Source of the DNA: Opitutia bacterium
Lineage (GTDB): Bacteria > Verrucomicrobiota > Verrucomicrobiia > Opitutales > Seribacteraceae
Direction: 5' to 3'
Assembly: GCA_002692605.1 (NCBI GenBank)
Contig: NZLE01000106.1
Span: forward strand, 4,771 to 15,403
Length of the DNA stretch: 10,633 bases
The position numbers and the translations under genes were made by a program. The notes under the pieces were generated by a model, which saw only the letters and a list, made by a program, of their open reading frames with translations, was not told where the DNA came from and made no database searches. Within the stretch, counting starts at the first letter, position 1. Each line of letters starts with the position of its first letter. Of this stretch, positions 1 to 7,466 are shown in pieces.

Positions 1-794
1 ACGTCCAGATTCTTGCTCAGGGGAGTATTCCGAGTATGTCCCGCAAGCAGAATCTCGCCCTTGGCGTTTTGATCGAATCCCCAGTAAATCTCCCCGTAGG
101 TCTTGGCCCATTCCACCTTTCCGCTTTGATCAAGTCGGAGCAGGTTGTACTCCTCAGATTCCTCGTCCCTTGGGTGGCAGGCAACCAGGCTGCCTTGGCC
201 CTGAGCCCGGATCCGGTACCCCGAGCTGGTGAATTCGGACAGTTCACGGAGCCAGATTTCCTTGCCCGAGGCATCGGTTTTCACTGCGACTCCCCGACCC
301 CAGTTGAGAAAGGTGCCCTCGGCCAGGCCGTCCCGGTAACCGGTCAGCAGGATGGATCCATCCTCCCCCAAGGCGACTCCCTCAAAGGCATCCTCGGAAC
401 CCAAGTCCCAGGTTTTGGTCCAGAGAGTCTCTCCGGAATCCGCTCTTACCTTTATGAGAGCGGCGTTCTTGCTCAGCGAACCCGCCACCAAAAAGTTCCC
501 GTCTTCGGCCTCGCATACGCAATTCCCCAGGTTATATCCTCTTCGGCCGAACTCCCTTTTCCATTTCAATCTTCCCTTGGAATCGGTCTTCACCAAAAAG
601 ATCCGGGCCGTACGGTCCTCCACGAAACCGGTCTCACCCACCATCAGGAAACCACCGTCTCGCGTCTCGATGACGTAGTGCGGATGACTCTCTTCCCCAC
701 TGCCGTTGTAAGCTCGATGCCAGAGCACCTTGGGAGCGGAACGCAGAGTTCCCTGCACAAGGACAGCTCCAAGTAACCATGCGATTGCCTTCAT
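1..794 (-). CDS. Secreted beta-propeller-like repeat protein, C-terminus beyond left edge
   Basis: The reading frame is open from an ATG at 794 to the left edge, giving 264 visible residues with no stop. Residues 1-20 (MKAIAWLLGAVLVQGTLRSA) look like a signal peptide, so export is expected. The rest is built from repeats of about 50 residues. Each has a 'DGG/DGS-hydrophobic-GxT/GY' strand (around residues 46-54, 98-105, 145-153, 245-253) followed by an 'h-hhK/R-x-D-x-S/Q-G-x-x-x-W' strand (around 65-78, 112-125, 169-181, 216-229). That spacing is typical of WD40/PQQ-like beta-propellers in bacterial surface proteins. No catalytic residues are recognisable, so the function is unknown; binding or scaffolding is a guess. 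An in-frame ATG at 818 would add eight residues, but the 794 start gives the cleaner signal peptide. Neither start has a clear Shine-Dalgarno site. The gene lies 38 nt after the phosphoesterase stop and is probably co-transcribed with it. Confidence 0.75.
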   Translation of the reverse strand, partial: MKAIAWLLGAVLVQGTLRSAPKVLWHRAYNGSGEESHPHYVIETRDGGFLMVGETGFVEDRTARIFLVKTDSKGRLKWKREFGRRGYNLGNCVCEAEDGNFLVAGSLSKNAALIKVRADSGETLWTKTWDLGSEDAFEGVALGEDGSILLTGYRDGLAEGTFLNWGRGVAVKTDASGKEIWLRELSEFTSSGYRIRAQGQGSLVACHPRDEESEEYNLLRLDQSGKVEWAKTYGEIYWGFDQNAKGEILLAGHTRNTPLSKNLD

Positions 795-832
795 TGGATG
801 GATACGGCCCGAAAACATGACGAATGACTCGC

Positions 833-2071
833 TCAGCGGGGCAGGAACGTCATACTGTCGGCCTTGCTCTGATCGAGCAGGACCACTTCATAGTCCATGC
901 TCTTCTTGGCAAAGGTGATTCGCATGACGTGATGGTCAGCACCAGCCATACCGGGTTTCTGAAGATACCAGCGATCCGTCTTTGGACTACGTTGAGGAAC
1001 CCCCAACCCGCCCTCCCCGACGTAAACGATTCCCGTGGGATCCTTCTTTTCGTTGCGGATGGGCACGGTTCGCTTGATGACGTGACCATCCGATTCCACC
1101 ACCAGATCCATATTGTACTTTTCGAACAGCGGAACCCAGAATTTCTTGGCGGCTCCGGGGCTCTTGACCGCCGGCCAGGCCGGGCGGTGGTACTCCGCGA
1201 GCAACCAACGAACCTCAGGTCGCAAGTCCGCAAGGGTCTGGGCCAACCACGAACGCTGCTCCCCACCGGCGCTGATCTCAGTGTTCAGGGTAACTAAGGC
1301 AACCTCGGGGGAAATCCTGGTGAAAAAGTAATTTTTTTCCTTTCCGCCCGGGGTATCGAAGATCTCATCGTAAAGGGGTCCGCCGTCGTGGTTGCCCCGA
1401 GTGGGAATGATCGGAAGAACCTTCCCTGATTTGGCAACCGTCAGCTCGTGCTGGCTCAGCCAGGTGGACCACTGACTCCAATTTCTTCCGCTGACGATGT
1501 AATCTCCGCCATGAGCGAACCCGATCAACTCATCGTCCTTCTCCGACAAATCCGCCATCAGTAAATTCACCTGGCCCCGGGCATTGATGCCGGTTCGGGA
1601 ATCACCCCCGAACAGGAGCCGGAACGACCGGTCATCCGCAGGCGCGGTGGTGAAATGCATCAGCGGAGACCTGTTGCCTTCGGATTCGATCTGAAAGTCA
1701 TAGGTGGTGGATGGGGAAAGCTCCGACAAGCGGGCGTGATGAAAATACTCCCCGTTGGCGGAGGAATAAGCGCCGCTTCTTTGGGGTACGATCGATTCGG
1801 TCAACTTGGGCCCGGAAGACGAACGGACTCCGTACCTCACCCGGTGTCCGCTTCCCTTTTTGCCCGTGGTCCAGGAAACCGTGGCCCGGGTGGAAGGCTC
1901 CTTGGTCCAGATCACCCGCCACTGGGAGGGAGCCGCAGTCCGGGTCGGAGCCAATTGCCTGGTCCGTTCATCCAGGTAATCCTTATCCAACCAGGGAGCT
2001 TGTTCCCCCGAGACGGAGGAAAGGGAGGAAAAAAACAGGAGGGTGAGAGGAAAGAGTGCTTTTAGTTTCAT
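833..2071 (-). CDS. Secreted purple-acid-phosphatase-like metallophosphoesterase
   Basis: A 412-residue calcineurin-like phosphoesterase, probably hydrolysing phosphate esters outside the cytoplasm. Residues 1-22 form a signal peptide (MKLKALFPLTLLFFSSLSS). Residues about 50-143 resemble the fibronectin-III-like domain that precedes the catalytic domain in purple acid phosphatases (RVIWTKEP, TVSWTT, LSELSPSTTYDFQIE). The catalytic domain spans about 150-345. Metal-site motifs appear in the family order: GGDSR (Asp157), HGGDY (Asp190), GNHD (226-229), EYHRP (His295), then ESDGHVIKRT (326-335). The last replaces the usual GHxHxYER, with Asp at the first His position and the second His kept (His330). 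The ORF can be extended to 2140, but those 23 residues lack signal-peptide character and overlap the upstream gene. With the ATG at 2071, start and stop codons overlap as ATGA with the upstream membrane protein, which implies translational coupling. The substrate is unknown. Confidence 0.85.
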   Translation of the reverse strand: MKLKALFPLTLLFFSSLSSVSGEQAPWLDKDYLDERTRQLAPTRTAAPSQWRVIWTKEPSTRATVSWTTGKKGSGHRVRYGVRSSSGPKLTESIVPQRSGAYSSANGEYFHHARLSELSPSTTYDFQIESEGNRSPLMHFTTAPADDRSFRLLFGGDSRTGINARGQVNLLMADLSEKDDELIGFAHGGDYIVSGRNWSQWSTWLSQHELTVAKSGKVLPIIPTRGNHDGGPLYDEIFDTPGGKEKNYFFTRISPEVALVTLNTEISAGGEQRSWLAQTLADLRPEVRWLLAEYHRPAWPAVKSPGAAKKFWVPLFEKYNMDLVVESDGHVIKRTVPIRNEKKDPTGIVYVGEGGLGVPQRSPKTDRWYLQKPGMAGADHHVMRITFAKKSMDYEVVLLDQSKADSMTFLPR

Positions 2072-2889
2072 GAGTGGGTTGGGCCGGTATGGTTTTGCTT
2101 CCAAGAGTACCAAAGAAAGAGAGGAATGCCTCCGTTGCAAATCCTAAGAGCCAAATCGTGCCAGTTGCCCCATCCATACGCGGTCATCCGGCTCATCGCA
2201 GTGACGAACCCCCAAATGGCCATCCACATCGCGACGGTGCGGATTTTCCTGTTGGGAAGCAGAAGCAGAGCAACGAGGATAAAGTCCTGAACCGCAATCA
2301 CGGGGAGAGAAGCTTCGGCAAAGGCTTGCCTGGATACGGAGGCGGCCAGGTCCTGTCCGAGTAGGGTGTCCAAGGTTCCCACAATTAGATCGATGAAGGA
2401 GGGTTTGATCCACCAGGCGCACAATCCATGACCGATAAAGGCTCCGGCAACCGAGAGCCGAAGAAGCCAGTCGACTCGGGTTTGCCAAAGCGGATTGGGA
2501 TTGAAGCTAAGGAGGATGAGGGCCAGGGGGGCGGCGAATCGAACCGCATGACCGATGGGATCGGTGGCATGAAAGGCGTCTCCCATATTATTAAGGAAGG
2601 AAAATACAGCCAGAGTGAAGGGCCACAGGGCGAGCAGACCGAGCAGGGCAAAATCGACCTTGCCCAGAACGGATGAGGCTGCAGGTCGAAGAAAGCCCAG
2701 AACCAAAAGAGCCGCGGATGAGAATAAGAGAAAAAGCCACACGGAATGATCGAGACCCGAAACGAATGATCCTCCCATCGAACCGAGGAGGTAGGAATTC
2801 AGAGCCGAGGGAGCGGCGAGCTTGGCTGCATAGCCAAGGGACTGAATCACAACGAGGATCCTAAGAAACCAGATCAGGTTTTGCTGCAT
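2068..2889 (-). CDS. Multi-pass integral membrane protein, function unknown (possibly DoxX-like)
   Basis: Starting at the ATG at 2889 this is a 273-residue, strongly hydrophobic protein with about seven or eight predicted transmembrane segments (residues about 4-25, 50-68, 80-99, 117-129, 142-161, 196-212, 219-240 and 250-264). Charged residues are confined to short loops, and a polar Trp/His-rich stretch (GWGNWHDLALR) precedes the last segment. A segment starting LRILVVIQSLGYAAKLA and a later GAFIGHGLCAWW loosely recall DoxX-type small membrane proteins, but I cannot assign a family with confidence. A TTG at 2928 in the same frame would add a basic 13-residue N-terminus and has a purine-rich AGGTAGGGG just before it, so it is a real alternative start. 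The stop overlaps the ATG of the phosphoesterase gene, so the two are probably translated together. It is the first gene of the leftward group and is divergent from the TIM-barrel gene. Confidence 0.72.
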   Translation of the reverse strand: MQQNLIWFLRILVVIQSLGYAAKLAAPSALNSYLLGSMGGSFVSGLDHSVWLFLLFSSAALLVLGFLRPAASSVLGKVDFALLGLLALWPFTLAVFSFLNNMGDAFHATDPIGHAVRFAAPLALILLSFNPNPLWQTRVDWLLRLSVAGAFIGHGLCAWWIKPSFIDLIVGTLDTLLGQDLAASVSRQAFAEASLPVIAVQDFILVALLLLPNRKIRTVAMWMAIWGFVTAMSRMTAYGWGNWHDLALRICNGGIPLFLWYSWKQNHTGPTHS

Positions 2890-3063
2890 AAAGCTAGAAA
2901 CATTGGAGATTTTTCTTAGTTTCCGCAACCCCTACCTATCTAAGAACGACCCATTGGATTTTGAACATGACTACCAAATCGGCAATTTTTCTTGATTATC
3001 CCTTGAAATTCTCAATGAATCAGTCCCTTTCTTTCCTCGCCCTAACCCCAACCCCTTTCAACC
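2890..3063. promoter_or_regulatory. Divergent intergenic region with presumed promoters for both sides
   Basis: This AT-richer stretch of about 174 nt separates the leftward membrane-protein group from the rightward TIM-barrel gene, so promoters in both directions are expected here. I see no convincing -35/-10 pair. A CATTGGA element occurs twice (2901-2907 and 2952-2958), each followed within a few bases by a T-run, and ATTTTTCTT also occurs twice (2909-2917 and 2985-2993). These could be operator or promoter elements, but they are short enough to arise by chance. The first copies fall inside the TTG-extended version of the membrane protein, if that start is used. Confidence 0.35.
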
Positions 3064-4068
3064 ATGACCCTGCGCAACAAATCCAAAGTCAAAATCGGCG
3101 TCGTTCCCACCCATCTGATGTTCGTCGGAGCCCTCGCTCCCGACGAAAACGGCAAACTGCCCCGCACCCGGGCAGGCGACCTCAAGATCGTTTCCGGCAT
3201 GCGCCAGCTCTGCCGCACCTCCCCGGTCAAGCTCAACACCGTGCAGGTCACCCTCTTTCCCGGAACCGATGCCACGGACCTGCAGGATATGTTCAGGGGC
3301 TTGAAGTCCCTCAGGCTTGAGGTGCACCTCATCATGATGGTCGGTGGAGCCAATCCGCTCAACCCCAAGGATGAGGACGCGGTGGTGGGAATGCTGAACT
3401 CGGGCCTTGAAGTGGCCAAGAAGTACAAGGTTCCACACGTATCCTCAACCTCCTTCGAAGAATGGCTCGCTGGTAAGAAGCTCAAGGGCAAGGCCTTTGA
3501 TGCGGGGGTCAAGCAACTGATCAAGGTGCATGCCCGCTGCTACAAGGAGAGTGGGCTCGCCAAAAGCGCCGTCGAATCGTGGCATCTTGAATTTCTGCGT
3601 GGGGTGGAGTTCCAAAACTTCACCAATGCGGCCAAGGCGGCCAAGGTAGTCACTGGGATCAACAAGAAGATCAATAAGAAATTCTTCAAGGTGATGATTG
3701 ATGCGGCTCACTGCGGAGATTCCGATCTCTCCATCGCTGAAAACGAAAAAGTCATTAAGGACCTAGCCAAGAAAGATGCCTTGGGAATCTTTCACGCCTC
3801 GGCCAAGACCACCCGGGGATGCCTTTCCACCGATGACGGATGGATCGGAGCCCTGCTCGCCGCCTATGCCCCGACCGGCAAGCTCAAGCATGTCTTCGTG
3901 GAACTTTTTCACCACCAGGATCCCGCCCTCGCCCCCTTACGCAAGGCGGTCAAGGGACATGGCGTGGACACCACCGATGGACGGACCTACAACCGTACCG
4001 TGACCGATGGCGTCATTGAAGTGGCGCACCGTCTGAACAACTTGGCCGCCCGCAAACTGATCAAGTAA
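3064..4068 (+). CDS. Xylose-isomerase-like TIM-barrel protein, function unknown
   Basis: A 334-residue cytoplasmic protein with no signal peptide or membrane segment. Alternating strand-helix patterns (KIGVVPTHLMF, LRLEVHLIMMVGGANP, YKVPHVSSTSFEEW, KVMIDAAHCGDS, ALGIFHAS, LKHVFVELFHH) fit a TIM barrel of the AP-endonuclease-2/xylose-isomerase type. Candidate metal ligands are placed as in that superfamily: Glu176 (WHLEF), Asp213 and His216 (MIDAAHC), His244 (IFHAS) and Glu280 (FVELF). By analogy it would isomerise or epimerise a sugar or polyol, but the substrate is not inferable. It is lysine-rich, with many KK and AKAAK patches. The start is well fixed, because an in-frame TAA lies 21 nt upstream and no other ATG intervenes; no Shine-Dalgarno site is visible. 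It is the only plus-strand gene here, apparently monocistronic, and ends 24 nt from the converging ctaA stop. Confidence 0.8.
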   Translation: MTLRNKSKVKIGVVPTHLMFVGALAPDENGKLPRTRAGDLKIVSGMRQLCRTSPVKLNTVQVTLFPGTDATDLQDMFRGLKSLRLEVHLIMMVGGANPLNPKDEDAVVGMLNSGLEVAKKYKVPHVSSTSFEEWLAGKKLKGKAFDAGVKQLIKVHARCYKESGLAKSAVESWHLEFLRGVEFQNFTNAAKAAKVVTGINKKINKKFFKVMIDAAHCGDSDLSIAENEKVIKDLAKKDALGIFHASAKTTRGCLSTDDGWIGALLAAYAPTGKLKHVFVELFHHQDPALAPLRKAVKGHGVDTTDGRTYNRTVTDGVIEVAHRLNNLAARKLIK

Positions 4069-4092
4069 ATCCCCGCAAGGGCTGAGTTTGGA

Positions 4093-5235
4093 TCAGTCGG
4101 ATTCCCGATCCGGGTTTCCACTCAGGGAGTGAACCAAGCCGAGCAGAGCGGCAAACAGGAACAGAGCCACCAGTTGGTGGATCACTGGGAGCGAGACTTG
4201 GTATTCCAAGATCAGGAGAATGGTGGAAACCCCCAATAAGAACTGGAAACCCACCAGACCAAGGACCCATTTCATTCGAACCTTTTGGATCTTGCTTAAG
4301 ACACCTGACTTGAAAGCCCGCCAACCCAAGAGCAACAGACCGGCGGTCAGTGCGGTTCCCATCCAACGGTGAATGAATTGTACGGAGAACTTGTCCTCAA
4401 AGAAATTCTTCCAGTAAGGAGTGAGTCCAAAGAGAGCGTCGGGCTTCCATTCATCCCCCATCATCGGAAAAGTGTTGTACCCATAGCCCGCTTTCATTCC
4501 CGAGACAAAAGCCCCGTAGGCAATCTGGGCGCAAAGGAGTCCGAGGAACCCGAGAACCCAGGGTCTCACCCAGCGGGCCCGTGGGTTTCGGGCAGGGGGG
4601 GTTCCCATTCGCAAGCTCAGCATCATCCACCAAGCCAAGCCGAAAACCGAAAAAGCGAGACTGAGGTGGGCGGCCAATCGATAATGGCTGACTTCCGGAT
4701 TGTTCACCAAGCCACTCTTCACCATATACCAACCCATCAATCCCTGAACGATGACCAAGGCGATTAAGGTCAGACCGAATGCTTTCATCCGCGGACTGAG
4801 CTTTCCCCTGACGAGGAAATACACGTAGGGGATCAAACACAGCAGACCGACGATCCTGCCTAAAATCCGATGAAGGTATTCCCAAAAGAAAATGAATTTG
4901 AAGTCAGAAAGACTCATCCCCTTGTTCACCTTCTGGTATTCTGGAGAGGTTTGGTACATTTGAAAAACTTCGTTCCACTGGTTCTCGGTAATTGGGGGAA
5001 GAATTCCCGCGATCGGTCTCCAGTCTACCATCGACAAGCCCGAACCGGTAAGACGGGTGATTCCGCCCACCACCAAGATCACCACCACGCTCAAACAGAC
5101 ACAGCGCAACCAAACGATTTGAGGCTGAAAACTAGTGTTCTCGGACTCTGCAAGAGAATCGGCGACAGAAGGACCGGAAAGGGATGTAACGGTGGTGGAT
5201 TTCACTGATGGCGGCTTGTTCCTCATCATAATCAT
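4093..5235 (-). CDS. ctaA: Heme A synthase (COX15/CtaA family)
   Basis: An integral membrane enzyme that oxidises the C8 methyl of heme O to make heme A for aa3-type cytochrome oxidases. From the ATG at 5235 it has 380 residues, the usual size for the two-domain family. Family motifs: GGITRLTGSGLSMVDW in the first membrane segment region, FWEYLHR (Glu119, His122), RLAAH (His190), GYGYNTFPMMGDEW, QFIHRWMG (His289) and VIHQ (His353). The four His match the heme ligands of the two half-domains, and the Glu before the first His matches the conserved catalytic acid. The loop after the first membrane segment lacks the Cys pair of Bacillus-type CtaA, so it resembles the mitochondrial/alphaproteobacterial COX15 type. 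A TTG at 5286 would extend it by 17 basic, poorly conserved-looking residues; further ATGs at 5229 and 5226 are also possible starts. No ctaB or oxidase subunit gene is adjacent. Confidence 0.93.
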   Translation of the reverse strand: MIMMRNKPPSVKSTTVTSLSGPSVADSLAESENTSFQPQIVWLRCVCLSVVVILVVGGITRLTGSGLSMVDWRPIAGILPPITENQWNEVFQMYQTSPEYQKVNKGMSLSDFKFIFFWEYLHRILGRIVGLLCLIPYVYFLVRGKLSPRMKAFGLTLIALVIVQGLMGWYMVKSGLVNNPEVSHYRLAAHLSLAFSVFGLAWWMMLSLRMGTPPARNPRARWVRPWVLGFLGLLCAQIAYGAFVSGMKAGYGYNTFPMMGDEWKPDALFGLTPYWKNFFEDKFSVQFIHRWMGTALTAGLLLLGWRAFKSGVLSKIQKVRMKWVLGLVGFQFLLGVSTILLILEYQVSLPVIHQLVALFLFAALLGLVHSLSGNPDRESD

Positions 5236-5257
5236 TGGGTAGAATCTCTCAAACCCT

Positions 5258-5277
5258 AAAAAACGTTTCGAGCGTTT
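5258..5277 (-). terminator. Possible weak terminator after the heme-binding protein gene
   Basis: Read on the minus strand, AAACG and CGTTT form a 5-bp stem around a 7-nt loop, running straight into a run of six T. It lies about 50 nt beyond the stop of the heme-binding protein and just before the ctaA ATG, inside the optional TTG extension. The stem is short and AT-rich, so termination would be weak. It may be a chance structure or part of the ctaA leader. Confidence 0.22.
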
Positions 5278-5327
5278 GCAAAACAACCCCGATGCCGGGC
5301 CGGGCTACGATCTTGGGAACCGTTCGT

Positions 5328-7466
5328 TTAAAACTCCGATTCCGTCCAAGGTACGACCCGATCGGCCTGAGCCTTGCGATAAACCGCGACGTCCTTGTCG
5401 GAAATCGGGTCCGCCCGATTACCCCAGGCGTTGCGCACGTACGTCAGAATGGAAGCCAACTGATCGTCCTTCATGAATCCATGAGCCGGCATCACCGGGG
5501 GAACCCCTTCGACGGGTTTGCCGTTGATTTTGATTGGGCCCATCAGTCCGTGCACCGCAACCGCGATCAAACGGTTCGCATCTCCGGTGACCCAATCGCT
5601 TGCGGCGAGCGTGGGCGCCATATTGGGAAGGCCCTTACCATCCGCCTGGTGACAGGCCCCGCAACTGATGGCATACTGCTCGCGGCCCTTGCGGTAGGAA
5701 CTCAGAAGCAGCTTATCCTTTTTGAGCCAGTCTGCTTCCTTATCTTTGTAGGTCTTGACCGCCCGCAAGGGATATCCCGATTTGCCCACTAGTCCGGCAT
5801 AGGAAACTAGTGTCCGGGAAGCATCGGAACGTTTCTCCACTTTTTGGGCATCGGGCTTGAATTCGTCGGGAAAGAAATCAGCGACTCCCTTGGATTCACC
5901 TGCCAAGCGAAGTCCGGTCATGCTTACGAACCAATCCCCGTCATCGATCGCCTGACGAACGGTGCTTTCCTTAAGATTTCCCAACCCCGCCAAGGTCCAA
6001 AGGGCATGGACGCGGGCATGCGGTTGAGCCTTCGGGTTCTCGGCCAGCTTGCGGACGGAGTTCGCCAAGTCCTGGCGATCTCCCTCAACGATTTGTTTTT
6101 GGGAACGCAAGCGCCACCAAAGGTATGGATGGGAAAGACCGGCGACCGAATTCTCAGGCGGATCAACCCTTTTGTAATTCTCCGGAACGATCCGGTAAAT
6201 CCTGCCCAGTCCGATATGCTTGTCCAATTCACGCTCGGCGGACTGTCGGCGGAGATATGAGGTCAGAAAGCGTTTGTGCTGAATAACTCCGCGGTGGAAA
6301 TCGACCAGATACAGGCAACCATCCGGTCCCATCGATGCATTGACCGGACGAAAGCGCTCGTCGGTGCTGGCAAGAAATTCCCGCTCCTTCCAGATTGCGT
6401 CGGGATAGGTATTATGCAGGTATTTATCCGAGGATGGGAAGGGTTTTTCGGGCAGAAAGGCTCCCACGGTGTTGGTTCCCGGAGACATCGAGAATATCGC
6501 CCCTTCCCACTCCTGACCATACGCGCCATGACTGTGAACCGCCAAACCGCTGATCGAGGTGACGCTTGCCACCCGACCGTCCTCCAGGATCCTACCGGGT
6601 CGGTAATTGCGATTGAGGGCAGTGTTCGGACGAATCCCAAAAACCCGGTTGGTGGGAGCCTTAACGGAATCTCCCTTGGCCGGCCATTGGCGATCATAGC
6701 TTGCCCAGTCCGTCTCGAACCATTGGCCGTTGTGATTGTAAAAAAGCCTCCCATAGGCATCCGAACTCATGCCCCATTGTCCACGCGCTTTGGCGGGCAT
6801 TTCAATGAGATTGCCCTTCCTCCAGGCCAACTTTCGGGATGATTTCGAATTGTACATCCAATTATCGAGAGCGAAATGCAGGGCATTCTCCGCATGCTCG
6901 ATGTTGTCGGAAGCCGCAGTGGCGAAATCGATGAGTTTTTTCCGCTCGTCGCAACGCAAGTCGCCATCGTTGTCCCGGCACAACCACAAACCTCCGGTCT
7001 CCACGACTAAAACCGAGTCATCGACGAAAGCGAGACTGCGGACGTTATCCATATCTTCGAGGAAAGGCGTCGCCTTGTCCATCACACCGTCCCGATCAAG
7101 GTCTTCAAGCACCATCACCCGACTCAATCGCTCCCCTTCCCCATTTCCGTCCAGATCCATCATGTAGGTTCGTAATTCGCCGACCCACATTCTTCCCTGA
7201 TCATCCCAATCAACGAACACCGGATCCTTGATCATCGGTTCATGAGCAACCAGTTCCACTCGGAAACCGGGGGCAACCTGAATCCGGGATAAAGATTCTT
7301 CCGGGGTGTACAATGGAACGACTTCCGGCGACCAACGCTTCCAATTCAAGGAGGAAAGCAAATCCTTTTGCTTTTCTTTCTGATCTCCCTGTTGGGCAAA
7401 CAACAGAGAACCGGATACGATAAACAAGCTAAGCAAGCGTTGGGTGAGGCTTGGGTACATTTTCAT
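5328..7466 (-). CDS. PVC-type heme-binding CxxCH protein (propeller dehydrogenase fused to cytochrome c)
   Basis: A 712-residue exported protein. Residues 1-25 are a signal peptide ending near LLFAQQ. Residues about 60-430 form the 'membrane-bound dehydrogenase' propeller typical of Planctomycetes and Verrucomicrobia (FRVELVAHEPMIKDPVFVDWDDQGRMWVGE begins at about residue 68, shown here only by its key residues Glu76, Asp81, Trp94). It carries three acidic calcium-loop-like motifs: DLDGNGE (104-110), DLDRDG (122-127) and DNDGD (165-169). Residues about 445-560 look like an alpha-helical HEAT-like linker (ARVHALWTLAGLG). Residues about 590-680 form a class I cytochrome c domain with CGACH (602-606) as the heme site and Met659 in PPVMPAHG as the likely sixth ligand. 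Such proteins are thought to oxidise a sugar or alcohol in the periplasm and pass electrons to the fused heme; the substrate here is unknown. Start at 7466, alternative Met at 7460. It follows the lyase operon by 111 nt and precedes ctaA. Confidence 0.9.
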   Translation of the reverse strand: MKMYPSLTQRLLSLFIVSGSLLFAQQGDQKEKQKDLLSSLNWKRWSPEVVPLYTPEESLSRIQVAPGFRVELVAHEPMIKDPVFVDWDDQGRMWVGELRTYMMDLDGNGEGERLSRVMVLEDLDRDGVMDKATPFLEDMDNVRSLAFVDDSVLVVETGGLWLCRDNDGDLRCDERKKLIDFATAASDNIEHAENALHFALDNWMYNSKSSRKLAWRKGNLIEMPAKARGQWGMSSDAYGRLFYNHNGQWFETDWASYDRQWPAKGDSVKAPTNRVFGIRPNTALNRNYRPGRILEDGRVASVTSISGLAVHSHGAYGQEWEGAIFSMSPGTNTVGAFLPEKPFPSSDKYLHNTYPDAIWKEREFLASTDERFRPVNASMGPDGCLYLVDFHRGVIQHKRFLTSYLRRQSAERELDKHIGLGRIYRIVPENYKRVDPPENSVAGLSHPYLWWRLRSQKQIVEGDRQDLANSVRKLAENPKAQPHARVHALWTLAGLGNLKESTVRQAIDDGDWFVSMTGLRLAGESKGVADFFPDEFKPDAQKVEKRSDASRTLVSYAGLVGKSGYPLRAVKTYKDKEADWLKKDKLLLSSYRKGREQYAISCGACHQADGKGLPNMAPTLAASDWVTGDANRLIAVAVHGLMGPIKINGKPVEGVPPVMPAHGFMKDDQLASILTYVRNAWGNRADPISDKDVAVYRKAQADRVVPWTESEF

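Noticed and set aside
36..776. Plus-strand open frame of 246 codons
   Set aside because: It is antisense to the signal-peptide-bearing repeat protein at 1-794. Its translation has no domain pattern, while the minus frame shows clear propeller repeats.
2072..2140. Upstream ATG for the phosphoesterase
   Set aside because: It would put 23 non-hydrophobic residues before the signal peptide and overlap the membrane-protein gene. The ATGA-overlap start at 2071 is more natural.
4069..4092. Bidirectional terminator between the converging TIM-barrel and ctaA genes
   Set aside because: The 24-nt gap and its flanks give only 3-4-bp stems with no T-run, so there is no support for a terminator.
5281..5310. 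GC-rich GCCCGGCCCGGC block as a terminator stem
   Set aside because: It is a short direct repeat, not an inverted repeat, and it cannot fold on itself into a clean hairpin.
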